This document shows positions 1 through 10,050 of a DNA stretch of 64,000 bases, one piece after another. Position numbers and translations under genes: made by a program. Positions within the stretch are counted from its first letter, which is position 1. Every line of letters begins with the position of its first letter. Under the pieces are notes generated by a model that saw nothing but the letters and a program-made list of their open reading frames with translations, was not told the origin of the DNA and searched no databases. Source of the stretch: Limnanthes douglasii subsp. nivea (taxonomy: Eukaryota; Streptophyta; Magnoliopsida; Brassicales; Limnanthaceae); contig JAUPFV010000004.1 in the NCBI GenBank assembly GCA_036936605.1, positions 180,314,807 to 180,378,806 on the forward strand, written 5' to 3'.

Positions 1-118
1 GCGTAATTTTTCAGAAATCTGAATTAATAACAACATTAAGATAAACCATACAATCCTTCCACTATAAAAATTTTCAAGATTTCGTTGTGTTTAAGTGGTA
101 CAAAATTAGGTTTTCCAA
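1..118. other. AT-rich flank, no gene seen
   Basis: Short AT-rich stretch outside the left arm of the palindromic element. I see no open frame, RNA gene or repeat of note. Confidence 0.4.
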
Positions 119-641
119 TTATGTTTTTTAAAACATGATTTTGGCATGATTTTAGGCTTCATTTTCATAGATTAGTGTTGTAGAGTTGTTTATTACCGGA
201 AGAGTTATCTTTTTGGCTTCAATTTCAATTTTGTTGTAAAATGTGGTGTTTAGATAGATCTAGGGTTTAGCTGTGCTAATGTTCGTCGCATGAGATCGTG
301 CTACCAGATTTGTTTTGGTCGCACGAACTTGCGAAAATGCCATTTTAATTAAAAAAAATTAAAAATCTAATTGGATAATAAATAAGCAATAATTTTTCTT
401 GACTCTAATAAATACCCAATAATTTCAAAGTTAAAGTTAAGTAATGGATTATTAAAATATGGCAATATGTTTTATATTATATTATTAAGCATTTAAAATC
501 ATTTTTTTATAAAAAAAATTATATTTAAAAAAATCAAAAGTTTTTTATTAATATTTAATGCTATCAATTATTAATTATTATGATAATATATATTTTTTAA
601 TATTTTCGACTTTTTCTACAACTTTTAAAGTTATTGAAAAT
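119..641 (+). repeat. Left arm of a long palindromic (foldback) element
   Basis: Read on the opposite strand, 6439-7290 repeats this arm in the same order: the outer block with 'atgattttggcatgatttt', the 'gttgtagagttgttt' and 'tttagatagatctag' blocks, the 'acgaacttgcga' block, then the AT-rich inner part with 'aagttaagtaatggatta'. Identity by eye is roughly 80 percent in the outer 200 bp. This arm is about 300 bp shorter than the right one, mainly by deletions between about 400 and 450. No transposase lies inside apart from the later LINE, so this was a non-autonomous foldback or long-TIR MITE. No clear duplication was found at its outer ends, so the outer limit is approximate. Confidence 0.8.
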
Positions 642-650
642 TTCAAACTA

Positions 651-657
<7 letters not shown>
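642..657. repeat. LINE target-site duplication, left copy
   Basis: TTCAAACTACCTTTTT occurs here and again at 6423-6438, directly flanking the LINE. The last five T residues merge with the LINE tail, so the true length is 11 to 16 bp. Confidence 0.9.

Positions 658-682
<25 letters not shown>
653..682 (-). other. LINE poly(A) tail
   Basis: Thirty uninterrupted T residues on the plus strand, which is a pure A tail at the 3' end of the minus-strand LINE. The first five may belong to the target duplication. A pure, long tail points to a fairly recent insertion. Confidence 0.9.
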
Positions 683-683
<1 letters not shown>

Positions 684-917
684 GCAAAATAATACTATTA
701 TTGAAATTTTAAAATGTTACAACTGAAGACCCAATTCAAACCAGAAGCTGGCCCAATTGGGTATGGCCCTAAAACAAAATAGCGGCCCATCTATGTTAAT
801 CTGAAGAAGGGGAAAAGAACCCTAAATCAGTCGATCCCCTTTAGATCGTTTGAAACCCTAGTTTCTTTTTTCCCCTTCCTTCTCTCTTTCAACTCCTCAC
901 AGTATGTTTACAAAACC

Positions 918-3900
918 CTAGCCAGTATCAATATGGCCAACCCCTATGCAATCAAGCACTACAATAGCTCGAAGTGAATTTGGCATGTCGCTAGCTTCAA
1001 AAACCTGGCTCCTCTTCTCCGATAATGCCCACCTCGAAACCCAATCGGCTGCCACATTTTCCGATCTGGAAATGTGGCAGATCTTCATTGTGGGGAGGAT
1101 CAAAGCTTTGCAGATGTCAATGCCAGGAACAAGAGATGAAGCTTCAGAGTTGATACATCTCACCAGAGTCATGCAATCTGTTTCCAGGTCAGTGTTCCTC
1201 CATTTTTTTCTTTTGCATTCGAGAAGAGCCTCAATGAGAGCTCTTCTTTCTGCTTGCAGTGGAGTCAGCTTGCCAAACAAGAAGCTGGCCCATTGAATGC
1301 AGTTCCCCAGGTGGTCTCTGACGATATAACCACCAGAGGCCTCACCGGTGAAGCTACATGCTCCATCGGTGTTTATTTTTAGCCTTCCCATTGTTGGAGC
1401 CATCCACGATCTGTAATAGACTTTCCTGTTACTGATGGACAACGCTCCTATTTTTGCACCTACATCCACAACATTTACCCAGTGTTTAGACCTCAATTTA
1501 GAGTCGATTCCCCTTAGTAGCCTATCAATTCTGTTTACAGCATTTATGAAGTTACTATGTGGTTTATCAAACTTGATACGATTCCTGTTAGACCAGATTG
1601 TCCAAACTATAAGTTGTGGGACAATTTGGGTGACATGGAATTTAGTACAGGTTGCCTTAAACCAAACAAAAAGCATATGTCTTATAGACATAAATCTCCT
1701 AACAGGGACTCTAAAAAGAAGTCCATAGTAATTCCATAGGGCCCATGCATAATTACAATTTATGAAAAGATGGGTTAGACTCTCACAATTACTACAGAAT
1801 TGGCACTTAGATACTAATGTAAGGTGCTTGTTCATTAGGATGTCATCTGTAGGAATAAATTTCTTCAGTAGTCTCCAGCAAAGAAAAGATATTTTTGATG
1901 GTATAAAACTATGCCATACTTTTTTATAAAAATAAGAAGAGTTATTCCTAACTCTGATCATTTCCCATGTTTTTTTTGTACAAAATGTTTTGTCACATGT
2001 AAGACTCCACTCAATGATATCATCCTTTTCTGGACAGACATTTACACACAGAATGTGATGCTGTCTCTCAGGAGAAAGGAAAGATATAGAGTTTGAGTCC
2101 CATGTTCCATTTTTCCAAAATGTTTTTATCTTTGCTGGAATGAAATAAGAATTTTGATCATTCACTATAGGAGGCATCCTGTGCCAAGCATCCCTCCAAA
2201 AATCAATGTCACCACAGCCCACATTCCAGTGAATGAACTGGTCAGCCCTTTCCCTAACTGAACAAAGTCCTTTCCACACAATTGAGTCTCCAGTGCCACA
2301 TTTGGCAATGAGAGGGTGGCTATCCCTACAGTAGGTTTTAGATATTAGATCAGTCCAGAGGGTCTTCCCTTTCCTAAAATGGAACCATAGTTTAAAGGCA
2401 AATGCCAGTTGAATGTCTGACAGATGTTTAATATTTAAACCCCCCTCCTCAAAGGGCTTACAAAGGCCATTCCATTCAGACCAGTGAATAGCCCTCTCAT
2501 TCACTTTAGCCCTCCATAGAAACTTGTTAAAACAGAGACCAATTTTGTTTAAAATGTTCTTAGGGATAATACTATTTTGCATTCTGAAATATATAATGGG
2601 GTGAAGCACATGTCTAATTAGAGAAAGTCTTCCACTAAAAGACAAGTGCTTCAGGTCCCATTCATTTATTTTATTGTAAATTTTTGATAAAAGAGAAGAG
2701 AAGTGCATTCCTTTGTTATTTGCTGCAATGGTAGTCCCTAAATAAGTGAAAGGTGCATAGTCAGCTTTGAATCCCATTGTAGTGTTAATCCTAGCAGCAT
2801 TTGCATTTGAGCATCTTGATGATATGATCACTTTTGTCTTCTCCACATTTATCATCTGACCAGACTCTCTTTGGTATTTGTTGAGCAGGATACTCAACTC
2901 TGTTATTGCTGTAGGAGTGCTATTAGTAAATACAACAATATCGTCTGCAAAAGCAATACAAGGTAATGTAAAACCCAATTTTATATAAAACTGCACGTTA
3001 GGCTTAGAAATATATAGGTTTTCCAAACCCCTCAATAATGCTTCTTCAGCAAGTATGAAGAGGCAAGGAGATAAAGGATCTCCTTGTCTCAAACCAGTTT
3101 TCTGAGGGAAATACCCTGCACAAGCCCCATTTATAAGTACAGATATCATCACCTTTGAAATCATGCTATATATTAATGAAGTAATATTTTCAGAAAAACC
3201 AAAGCACTTTAAAGCTTTTATGACAAAGGTGTGAGACATCCTGTCAAACGCCTTTGTCATGTCAAGCTGTATAATCATGTTGCCTTTAGAAGGCTTTCTC
3301 CTTATATGATGGAGCATTTCCTTTATGATTAGAATGTTATCATGTATTTGTCTTTCTCTTACAAATGCACCTTGACCTCTTGACACAATTCTAGGAAGAA
3401 CTCTAGCTATTCTACTGTTAATAAGAGCAGATAACAGCCTGTTTAATATAGTACACATGCTCAAAGGCCTATAGTTATTCCATGTAGTAGGATTCGCCAT
3501 TTTGGGAACCAACACAATTCCAGTAGAAAATACTCCATTAGGAATAGATTTGCCAACTAAATATGCATTCAGTGCATTGCATAAATCATCACTAATAATA
3601 TTCCAGCATTGTTTCAGAAAATAGATATTAAACCCATCTATGCCTGGTGCGCTGTTCTGCTTCATGCCACATATAGTACTCCATATTTCATCTTTAGTTG
3701 CAGGTTTTGATATATCAGCATTTTCCCTGTCTAGCACAAGCTTAGGTATATTATATAGAATCGAGTCTTGTTCACTAACAACATTTTCAATATCCATCTC
3801 AGGTTCATAAGAAAGAACACTTTTAAAATGGTTCACAGCAGAGGATGCAATCATACATTGATCAGTAATCCAGGTATCATTTTCTTTTATACCTATAATG

Positions 3901-5000
3901 AAATTTTTCTTTCTTTTCTTTGAAACATAGCTATGATATAGCTTTGTGTTTCCATCACATTCGTTTAACCAAGTGTTGAAGCATTTTTGCTTCCAATAAC
4001 TTTCCTCATCCTTTAAAGCAAGGATGAGGACACTGTTAGCCCTGGATAGCTTAGCTTTAGAAACATTATCTTTTAGAGTTTGGTGTTGCAATTCACATTG
4101 CTCAACCTCAATAGAAGCCTCCTTTACTTTATTGAAAATATTTCCAAATGTAGATATGTTCCAATTTTTCAAATGTTTTTTCAGTCTTTTGAGTTTAAAC
4201 CAAAATACATTGCAATCCTCTCCATTACATTGCTTGGTCCAGTTCTGACTTACAGTGGTCATGAAGTCAGAATGATTGACCCAAGCATTGATAAACTTAA
4301 ATGAACCATTCTTTCTAATAGGATTACTGTTAGTAACATTGCAAAGAGAAATTAATAAAGGTGCATGGTCAGAGCAGGTTCTGACCATGTGGCAAACTTG
4401 AATGCTTAGCTCATTAAGCAAATTCTGGTTTACCAACACCCAATCTAACCTCTTCCAGTTTTTGTTGTTGCTCCAGGTGTAGCGAGATCCAACATGACCA
4501 GGCACTTCAAGATTGCAGTCACTTATGAATTGATTGAAGTCTTCTGCACCAGCTCCATCATAACTCACACAATGCAGCTGGTCATCAGGACATCTGGTTG
4601 AATTGAAGTCACCTGCTAAGATCCAAGGACAGTTACAGGTAATTGAACTAAGTTGACTCCATAGTACATTCCTCTGCACACGCTGGTTTTTTGCATAAAC
4701 TGATGTAAAGAAACAAATAGAATTAGCATAACATATTTGCACATGCATGAACTGTTCATGATCTATAATCATTGTAATACTAATGTCCTTTGGCCATAGA
4801 AGCCAAACTTTGTTTGAAGAGTTAACCAAGTAGTTTTCAAAACCCAATCTCCTAGCAACCAGTTCCACCTTATCAGCCCTAGCCATTGGCTCTTGTATCG
4901 CTATTAATTTGATTTTTTCACTGTTAATGATAAATTTAAGCCTTGCAATCGTTGGATTGTTATGAATTCCCCTCGCATTCCAGCTTATGACATTAATCAT
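918..5000 (-). CDS. LINE ORF2: endonuclease, reverse transcriptase and RNase H polyprotein
   Basis: 1360 residues with no internal stop. Residues about 1-230 form an exonuclease/endonuclease/phosphatase fold: start MINVISWNARG, catalytic E in AIQEP, GDFNS and SDHAPL. Residues about 430-720 form the reverse transcriptase, with SAPGIDGF, QLDMTKAFDR, TGLRQGDPLSP and the catalytic FADD. Residues about 1030-1110 resemble the zinc-binding zf-RVT region (CQFC, then H and C). Residues about 1222-1345 form RNase H, with NTDGA, AERRAL, TDC and a final AADW. The enzyme nicks target DNA and copies the LINE RNA in place. The start overlaps the ORF1 stop in ATGATTAA, which suggests translation by reinitiation. 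All catalytic motifs I can check are present, so it may be functional. Confidence 0.95.
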   Translation of the reverse strand: MINVISWNARGIHNNPTIARLKFIINSEKIKLIAIQEPMARADKVELVARRLGFENYLVNSSNKVWLLWPKDISITMIIDHEQFMHVQICYANSICFFTSVYAKNQRVQRNVLWSQLSSITCNCPWILAGDFNSTRCPDDQLHCVSYDGAGAEDFNQFISDCNLEVPGHVGSRYTWSNNKNWKRLDWVLVNQNLLNELSIQVCHMVRTCSDHAPLLISLCNVTNSNPIRKNGSFKFINAWVNHSDFMTTVSQNWTKQCNGEDCNVFWFKLKRLKKHLKNWNISTFGNIFNKVKEASIEVEQCELQHQTLKDNVSKAKLSRANSVLILALKDEESYWKQKCFNTWLNECDGNTKLYHSYVSKKRKKNFIIGIKENDTWITDQCMIASSAVNHFKSVLSYEPEMDIENVVSEQDSILYNIPKLVLDRENADISKPATKDEIWSTICGMKQNSAPGIDGFNIYFLKQCWNIISDDLCNALNAYLVGKSIPNGVFSTGIVLVPKMANPTTWNNYRPLSMCTILNRLLSALINSRIARVLPRIVSRGQGAFVRERQIHDNILIIKEMLHHIRRKPSKGNMIIQLDMTKAFDRMSHTFVIKALKCFGFSENITSLIYSMISKVMISVLINGACAGYFPQKTGLRQGDPLSPCLFILAEEALLRGLENLYISKPNVQFYIKLGFTLPCIAFADDIVVFTNSTPTAITELSILLNKYQRESGQMINVEKTKVIISSRCSNANAARINTTMGFKADYAPFTYLGTTIAANNKGMHFSSLLSKIYNKINEWDLKHLSFSGRLSLIRHVLHPIIYFRMQNSIIPKNILNKIGLCFNKFLWRAKVNERAIHWSEWNGLCKPFEEGGLNIKHLSDIQLAFAFKLWFHFRKGKTLWTDLISKTYCRDSHPLIAKCGTGDSIVWKGLCSVRERADQFIHWNVGCGDIDFWRDAWHRMPPIVNDQNSYFIPAKIKTFWKNGTWDSNSISFLSPERQHHILCVNVCPEKDDIIEWSLTCDKTFCTKKTWEMIRVRNNSSYFYKKVWHSFIPSKISFLCWRLLKKFIPTDDILMNKHLTLVSKCQFCSNCESLTHLFINCNYAWALWNYYGLLFRVPVRRFMSIRHMLFVWFKATCTKFHVTQIVPQLIVWTIWSNRNRIKFDKPHSNFINAVNRIDRLLRGIDSKLRSKHWVNVVDVGAKIGALSISNRKVYYRSWMAPTMGRLKINTDGACSFTGEASGGYIVRDHLGNCIQWASFLFGKLTPLQAERRALIEALLECKRKKWRNTDLETDCMTLVRCINSEASSLVPGIDICKALILPTMKICHISRSENVAADWVSRWALSEKRSQVFEASDMPNSLRAIVVLDCIGVGHIDTG

Positions 5001-6339
5001 TATCTGATAAAGAATAGTTTTGACCCTTTTCTCTCTTGTTTAGAGAGCTTATTGATAGTCTTTTTGAGCTTCTGCTTCTACTTGCTGACTTTAACCTTCT
5101 TGAAATAACAGTTTCAAAATCTTGAACAGGTTCATTTGTGCTCATTTTTGGAGATGCATTATAGCTGCCAGCTTTCCTTCCACAGGGTGATAATTGCAAG
5201 TTGTTCAGGCCATTTTCTTCTTCTTCCAGATTTTGCAAAGCACTGATAATATCAGGTTCATTTTTTGATGTATTGCTTTCCTTTACTGGACTTCCCACAC
5301 TTGTGGAGGGACAAGATACACTAGAAATAGGCTTCTTTGTTATAATTGACTTCAACTTTCTCCTGTAAACTTGTGTAAACGATTGGATCCTTGCAGTCTT
5401 ATTCCCATCAATACAATTGTTTATTTCACGTAAAGAACTTTGGTTTTCCTCAGTTATCTTGTCTGAAGTCTTAACTTCTGTTTCTTTCTTTGCATCCATC
5501 AATGCATTCTTGTTACATTTATCAGACTCATGACCTATGTGGTTACAAGTCTTACAGTAGCCCGGTGCATTTTTGTAGCTAACAGAAATGTTAACCATCT
5601 CACCATCCCCAAACTGAACCTTCACTATTCTTTTTAGTAATCTTGAAATATCAATCTCTATCAAGGCGAAACAGGCGTTCCAGTTAGCTCTGTTTATCTC
5701 AGGGATGACCACATGGTGAACAAGCCCCAAAGAAGAAGCCAGAGCGTGTATAACAGAGCTGTTATACATGAACTCTGGGACTTTCTCGAACCTTACCCAT
5801 AGCAGTGCATCAGGACATTCATAAGATCTTGAGCTTTGAGGGCACCACTTTATTACCCTCATCATCCTACCTTCAATCTTCCAAAAACTTTTTACCCATA
5901 GCCTACCTGCGTCTTCTAATACCGAAAATTCAACCAGTATCTGTCTAGAGTCAATTGTGACATAGGTGAAGGCGCCTTTGAACTTGAATGAATCAAGAAA
6001 ATCTTGAAACACCTGTCTTTTTGGGATACCATCCTTAAATTTTGCTACAAGAGTAGTTCTTGAACGAGCAGTGAGATCAGACTTCACATTCGCAGCGAAC
6101 TTTATGATATTGAAATCATCATGCTTTGACACACTATCAGGACAAAATTCAGTAAACCTATCCTTCTTAATAACCACATCAGAGTAGAGCCTTTTCGAAG
6201 CGTCAATCTTGTTGTTTTTATCCAATCCAGTCGATCCCTTCATCGGTGGAAAATCCTCATCTCTCATCATGATGTTGAGACGATTAGCAGGCCAGAGCCT
6301 GCAAATGAGGCACAGCCCAGTAACAGCAAGACCTTTCAC
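4993..6339 (-). CDS. LINE ORF1: RNA-binding protein with DUF4283-like region and CCHC knuckle
   Basis: 448 residues, uninterrupted. Residues about 75-240 look like the DUF4283 region common in plant L1 ORF1 proteins (FLDSFKFKGAFTYV, then WCPQSSRSYECPDALLWVRF). A zinc knuckle CKTCNHIGHESDKC (CX2CX4HX4C) follows near residue 265. The C-terminal third is Lys/Ser-rich and probably disordered, ending in an Arg/Ser-rich stretch. Such proteins bind LINE RNA to form the ribonucleoprotein. The stop lies 8 nt inside ORF2. A start a few codons downstream is possible; I kept the longest frame, which begins about 83 nt from the element's 5' end. Confidence 0.9.
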   Translation of the reverse strand: MKGLAVTGLCLICRLWPANRLNIMMRDEDFPPMKGSTGLDKNNKIDASKRLYSDVVIKKDRFTEFCPDSVSKHDDFNIIKFAANVKSDLTARSRTTLVAKFKDGIPKRQVFQDFLDSFKFKGAFTYVTIDSRQILVEFSVLEDAGRLWVKSFWKIEGRMMRVIKWCPQSSRSYECPDALLWVRFEKVPEFMYNSSVIHALASSLGLVHHVVIPEINRANWNACFALIEIDISRLLKRIVKVQFGDGEMVNISVSYKNAPGYCKTCNHIGHESDKCNKNALMDAKKETEVKTSDKITEENQSSLREINNCIDGNKTARIQSFTQVYRRKLKSIITKKPISSVSCPSTSVGSPVKESNTSKNEPDIISALQNLEEEENGLNNLQLSPCGRKAGSYNASPKMSTNEPVQDFETVISRRLKSASRSRSSKRLSISSLNKREKGQNYSLSDND

Positions 6340-6422
6340 CAGTATGCTCTAATGAATGGACCAAGGGGAAGTTTCTTAGTAATCAAGAAATTGAAAACCT
6401 ATCTTGGAGCTCTAATGTTTTC

Positions 6423-6438
6423 TTCAAACTACCTTTTT
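6423..6438. repeat. LINE target-site duplication, right copy
   Basis: Exact second copy of TTCAAACTACCTTTTT (642-657), next to the 5' end of the minus-strand LINE. Confidence 0.9.
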
Positions 6439-7290
6439 GAAATATTGAAATTTTATGTTACCATAAAGCTTAATTTTGAAATTTTAATTAATAGAAAATA
6501 TTAAAAATATATTTTATCATAATAATTAATAATTGGTAACATAAAATATTAATAATAGTTCTTTTGATATTATAAAAATTCATAATATTAATAATATTAA
6601 AAATATATTTTAATTAATTGAAAATTTCAAACTATCTTTTGATATTATAAAAAAATTGATTTTAAATAATTAATAATATAATATAAAATCTATTACCATA
6701 TTTTAATGTTAATTATAATCCATTACTTAACTTTGTAATTTTAACTGATTTTAAACATATTAAAATATCTAATACATATAGAAAATTTAATTTTAAAATT
6801 TTAATTAATTTTTAACCGTCAATAAGTTCATAAATATATACGAACAATTATTATATTTCAATATATTTATTAGAGTGAAGAAAAATTATCTTCTATTTAT
6901 TATTTATTATCCAATATTAACTTTTACAGTATTTTAGAAATTAAACTCATTTTATCTCTTTTAAAATAATTAAATATAATTATTTGTTTTCATTTTTTTC
7001 TTTATATTTATTATCAATTAGATTTTTAATTAAAATGGGCTTTGTCACATGCGACAAATACCCATCCGGATCGCAAGTTCGTGGGACCAAAACAAATTTG
7101 GTAGCACGATATCGTGTGAACACCTCCACACAGCCAAATCCTAGATCTATCTAAACACCACCATTTCCAACAAAATTGAAACCAAATCGACGAATCCGCG
7201 TGTAACAAACAACTCTACAACATTAATCTATGAAAACAAAGCCTAAAATCATGCCAAAATCATACTTTTAAAAACAAAATCGATTTTGTG
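6439..7290 (-). repeat. Right arm of the palindromic (foldback) element
   Basis: Reverse complement of the arm at 119-641 along its whole length, with extra AT-rich sequence around 6550-6650 and 6760-7000. The innermost bases, tttgaaatattgaa, mirror ttgaaaatttcaaa at 634-647. Before the LINE arrived the two arms were therefore separated by only a few bases. Confidence 0.8.
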
Positions 7291-7907
7291 GATTTGGGGT
7301 GTAGAATATTTGTTTTATGGTATTAAATAGTTACGGTTTAGGGTAATTTTTGTGGGTTTTCAGATACTAGACAATTTTAGTGAGTAAATGGAATGATTGT
7401 AATTAGTTAAGGTGAAAATGATAAATTAGGAAATTCAAATTTGAGTTTAAAAAAAGAAGGGGTAGGCTGAGATATCTATCAAAATGTGGCTTTTTTTAGC
7501 CTCGCCCTAAATTAAATTGTTAATAAATCATTTTAAAAAGTATATAAATTATTTTTTGACCTTTTCAACTATTTTATTTCGTATTTGAAACTTTTTTACG
7601 GATTCGACTTCCGACATGCAATTTTAAAATATTTTTTTAAATTTTTATTTATTATAACAAATAATTTTTTATTGTTTTACAATAAACTTAAGAATTTATA
7701 AACTTTTAAAATTTTAGATTTGTTTTTAATTAGTTTTTAAGTTAGAACAATGTTGTTTGATATCCGAAATGAACTTTAGATCCATATACGAAACAATTAA
7801 GGTTATCTAATTGGATGGGTGTTTAGTTAAATAAGTTTAAAGCTCACTTACATAAAAGATGACGAGATTCGTCAAATATAGTGAAAGACATATAAGAATT
7901 TACGAAA
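7291..7907. other. AT-rich spacer, no gene seen
   Basis: Between the palindrome and the MULE. I see no sustained reading frame or repeat. A 'tttagcctcgcc' near 7498 resembles the end of the MULE TIR, but no matching partner was found. Confidence 0.4.
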
Positions 7908-7910
7908 GAA

Positions 7911-8000
7911 CAAGGCTATATTGGGACACCTTTTGGCTATAATGAGATCCCAAAATCAGAAAAAAATTGTTTATGTGAAATAACCAATATACCCTTCACA
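7911..8000 (+). repeat. MULE left terminal inverted repeat
   Basis: About 90 bp, matching 12955-13055 in inverted orientation with indels. The unit 'ggctataatgaga' occurs once here and three times in the right TIR. Confidence 0.75.
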
Positions 8001-8085
8001 TATAAAACTAAATTTTTGTCAAAAAAAAACTATTTTTTCTTTTTCTTCTCCTTATAGCTTTCTTGATGATTTTGCGTCGGAGGAG

Positions 8086-8496
8086 TAGTCCTGTTATCGG
8101 GTCGGGTCGGTCCGGGTTTGGGCGAGACCGGGACCGACTCGTTAAGCTACCGGGCGGGTCGAGCCGGACCGCTAAGCGAAGGGAGCCAAATATTATGGAC
8201 CGGGACCGGCTCGTTAAGAGTCGAGTCGGTCCGGTCCAACTCTTAACGGGCGGGTTTGCTAGTTTATCATAATTTTTTTAAGGTTTTAGTTAAAAATATA
8301 CATTGATTAGGAAAAAAATTTATATATCTCCCTTATCGGGCTGGTTATCGGGCGGACCGGTCCAGACCGGTAAGAGAGTCGGTCCAAAATTTTGGCTCCC
8401 AACCCGCTCCCTAAGCCATCCGGACCGGTCTCGGGCGGGCCTTACCGGTCCGGTCCCGGGCGGGTTATCGGGTTGGCAGGCCCCCTAACAGCTCTA
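8086..8496. mobile_element. hAT-type MITE, 411 bp, very GC-rich
   Basis: Flanked by a perfect 8-bp duplication CGGAGGAG (8078-8085 and 8497-8504), the size typical of hAT elements. Ends are TAGTCCTGTTA and, inverted, TAGAGCTGTTA. The interior is full of ggaccgg/gggcgggt blocks arranged as inverted repeats, with an AT-rich centre around 8260-8330. It holds no transposase. Its GC content contrasts sharply with everything around it. Open frames inside it are chance products of the repeat. Confidence 0.85.
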
Positions 8497-8504
8497 CGGA
8501 GGAG

Positions 8505-8900
8505 GATGCGCCTTTGACGGACCATCTCGAAACCCAACCTGAGGTATTTTTCGAGTTTTTTCTACTTTCAGTGCGTTTTGCGAACTCATTATGCCATGAA
8601 ATAGATGAACTGCGAACCCAAAATGCGCAGATTAGCATTTTTTTTTATCAAAATCGCGAAAGAGGTCCTCGTGATTTTGGAAAAATTGCGAACACACTCT
8701 TCGTAATTTTGTCGTCATCCCGAGGACCTCATTTGCAATTTAGACAAACTTACGAAGAGTGTGTTCGCAATTTTGTCAAGTTAATTTTAGCCTACTTTTC
8801 TATTGGATGCTAATTGGATGACCGGTTTAATTAAAATTAATGATGTTGTTATATAATTAGCACGCACCATTTGTAAGGACCGGACCAACCTCCATGTTCG
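8505..8900. repeat. MULE subterminal region with an inverted repeat
   Basis: Contains 'attgcgaacacactcttcgtaa' near 8684 and its reverse complement near 8750, flanked by 'gaggtcctcg' and 'cgaggacctc'. This can form a large hairpin. The same 'ttgcgaac' words recur near the other end of the MULE (about 12488-12565). Subterminal repeats of this sort often bind transposase; that role is inferred. No gene is seen. Confidence 0.55.
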
Positions 8901-10050
8901 ATGACCGATTACACAAAAATGTTTACTACGGATACCTTGTACACGAAACCCGATTTGGTCTTATGGGTTGAATCCGAAAGCAAAAAACTAGGATTCATTG
9001 TGCTACGTAGTAAAGATGACGACGGTAGCAAAAGTGGGAAAACTCTTATGATGTATTTTAGGTGCGAGAGGCACATGGTTTACAAACGTAACCCCAAATC
9101 GGGGTATGTTAAGAAACGTCGAGAATGTTCATCGAGAAAATACGGGCGTCCTTTCTATTTAAGGGTAAAATCGGGCTTAGAGCTACCTGGTTATTGAAAA
9201 TTGTTATTGGTAAACAGGAAACATAACCATGAACCGTTTTTGCACTTGGATGGTCACTGAGCCGTTAGACTAAAATTAGAAAAATAGGCGTTTGTTCGTA
9301 GTCAAACGGAAGTCGGTTCTCGACCAAAAGAGATATACCGCGGTTTGAAGCTTAAAGACTCGGAAAATGTATCTAGCATGCACACGATATACAGCATGTG
9401 TCAATAATACGATTTGGTCGATAAAGCGGGCAAGATCCAAATGTAATACTTGTTTTGTAAGTTAAAACATTAAAACAACATAAGTAATATGTTTGGGAGT
9501 GAACTTGCGAAGCAACGGACGAGATCCTCGAGTTGTTTTTTGCACATCCTAAAAGTATCAATTGCATGCGCACTTTTCCTCAAGTTCTTATAATGGATAG
9601 CACGTATAAGACTACAAGGTATAAGATGCCTTTGCTAGAAATAGTTGGCCAAACTTTTACGAAGAAGACGTTTTGTGTCGCTTTTGTTTTTTTGAGCTCC
9701 AAGAGACAAGAGAACTACACTTGGGGATGGAGTTTACGACTAATGAAGACTACCATATGCTTCAGGTAGTGAAGGTTACCCATCAAGAGATGTCCGAAGA
9801 TACGAGTGATGCATTTTTCGAAAGGGTCCTATGTATGATGTATTTCAACTACGACCATTTAGGAACAGGAGGTCTTGGTGTGTGTAGCCGTGATGAAATC
9901 AAACACAATTATCTTTTTGTCAAACCGATCCAGCAAGCGTTGTTCTTGCCATTTAAAATTAAGCAAGAAACGACTTCTGTCTGGAACATGACAGTGGTAA
10001 ACTACATCACTAGGGATATGGTAGCGTATCTCAAGGATATGATTACGTAA
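8901..10050 (+). pseudogene. Decayed MULE (MuDR/FAR1-type) transposase
   Basis: Residues of a frame from 8901 show a FAR1-like zinc-binding N-terminus (FRCERHMVY, then SRKYGRPFYLR), followed in another frame by NHEPFLH near 9220. From 9533 comes the start of the MULE catalytic domain: FFAHPKSINCMRTFPQVLIMDSTYKT, where the D of MDSTYKT is the first acidic catalytic residue, then RYKMPLLEIVG. A further frame (9673-10050) holds about 125 residues whose family I do not recognise, with EDTSDAFFERVL. Stops and frameshifts between these blocks (9195-9530, 9660-9770) rule out function. The protein would cut and rejoin DNA at the TIRs. Confidence 0.75.

Larger units (their letters stand above)
658..6422 (-). 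mobile_element. L1-clade plant LINE, apparently full length
   Basis: A non-LTR retrotransposon of about 5.8 kb on the minus strand. It has a short 5' leader (about 83 nt), ORF1 (6339-4993), ORF2 (5000-918), about 240 nt of 3' UTR and an A tail, seen here as the T run at 653-682. It is flanked by a 16-bp duplication. The implied first nick on the plus strand is TTTTT/G, close to the TTTT/A preference of L1 endonucleases, and the T run could pair with the A tail for target-primed reverse transcription. Both ORFs are open from start to stop. Order and domains match plant L1 elements with a C-terminal RNase H. Confidence 0.95.

Noticed and set aside
946..1296. Plus-strand frame of 116 codons
   Set aside because: Shadow of LINE ORF2 on the opposite strand, without family features.
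8063..8488. Open frames rich in Gly and Arg
   Set aside because: They lie inside the GC-rich hAT MITE and arise from its inverted repeat; no coding signature.
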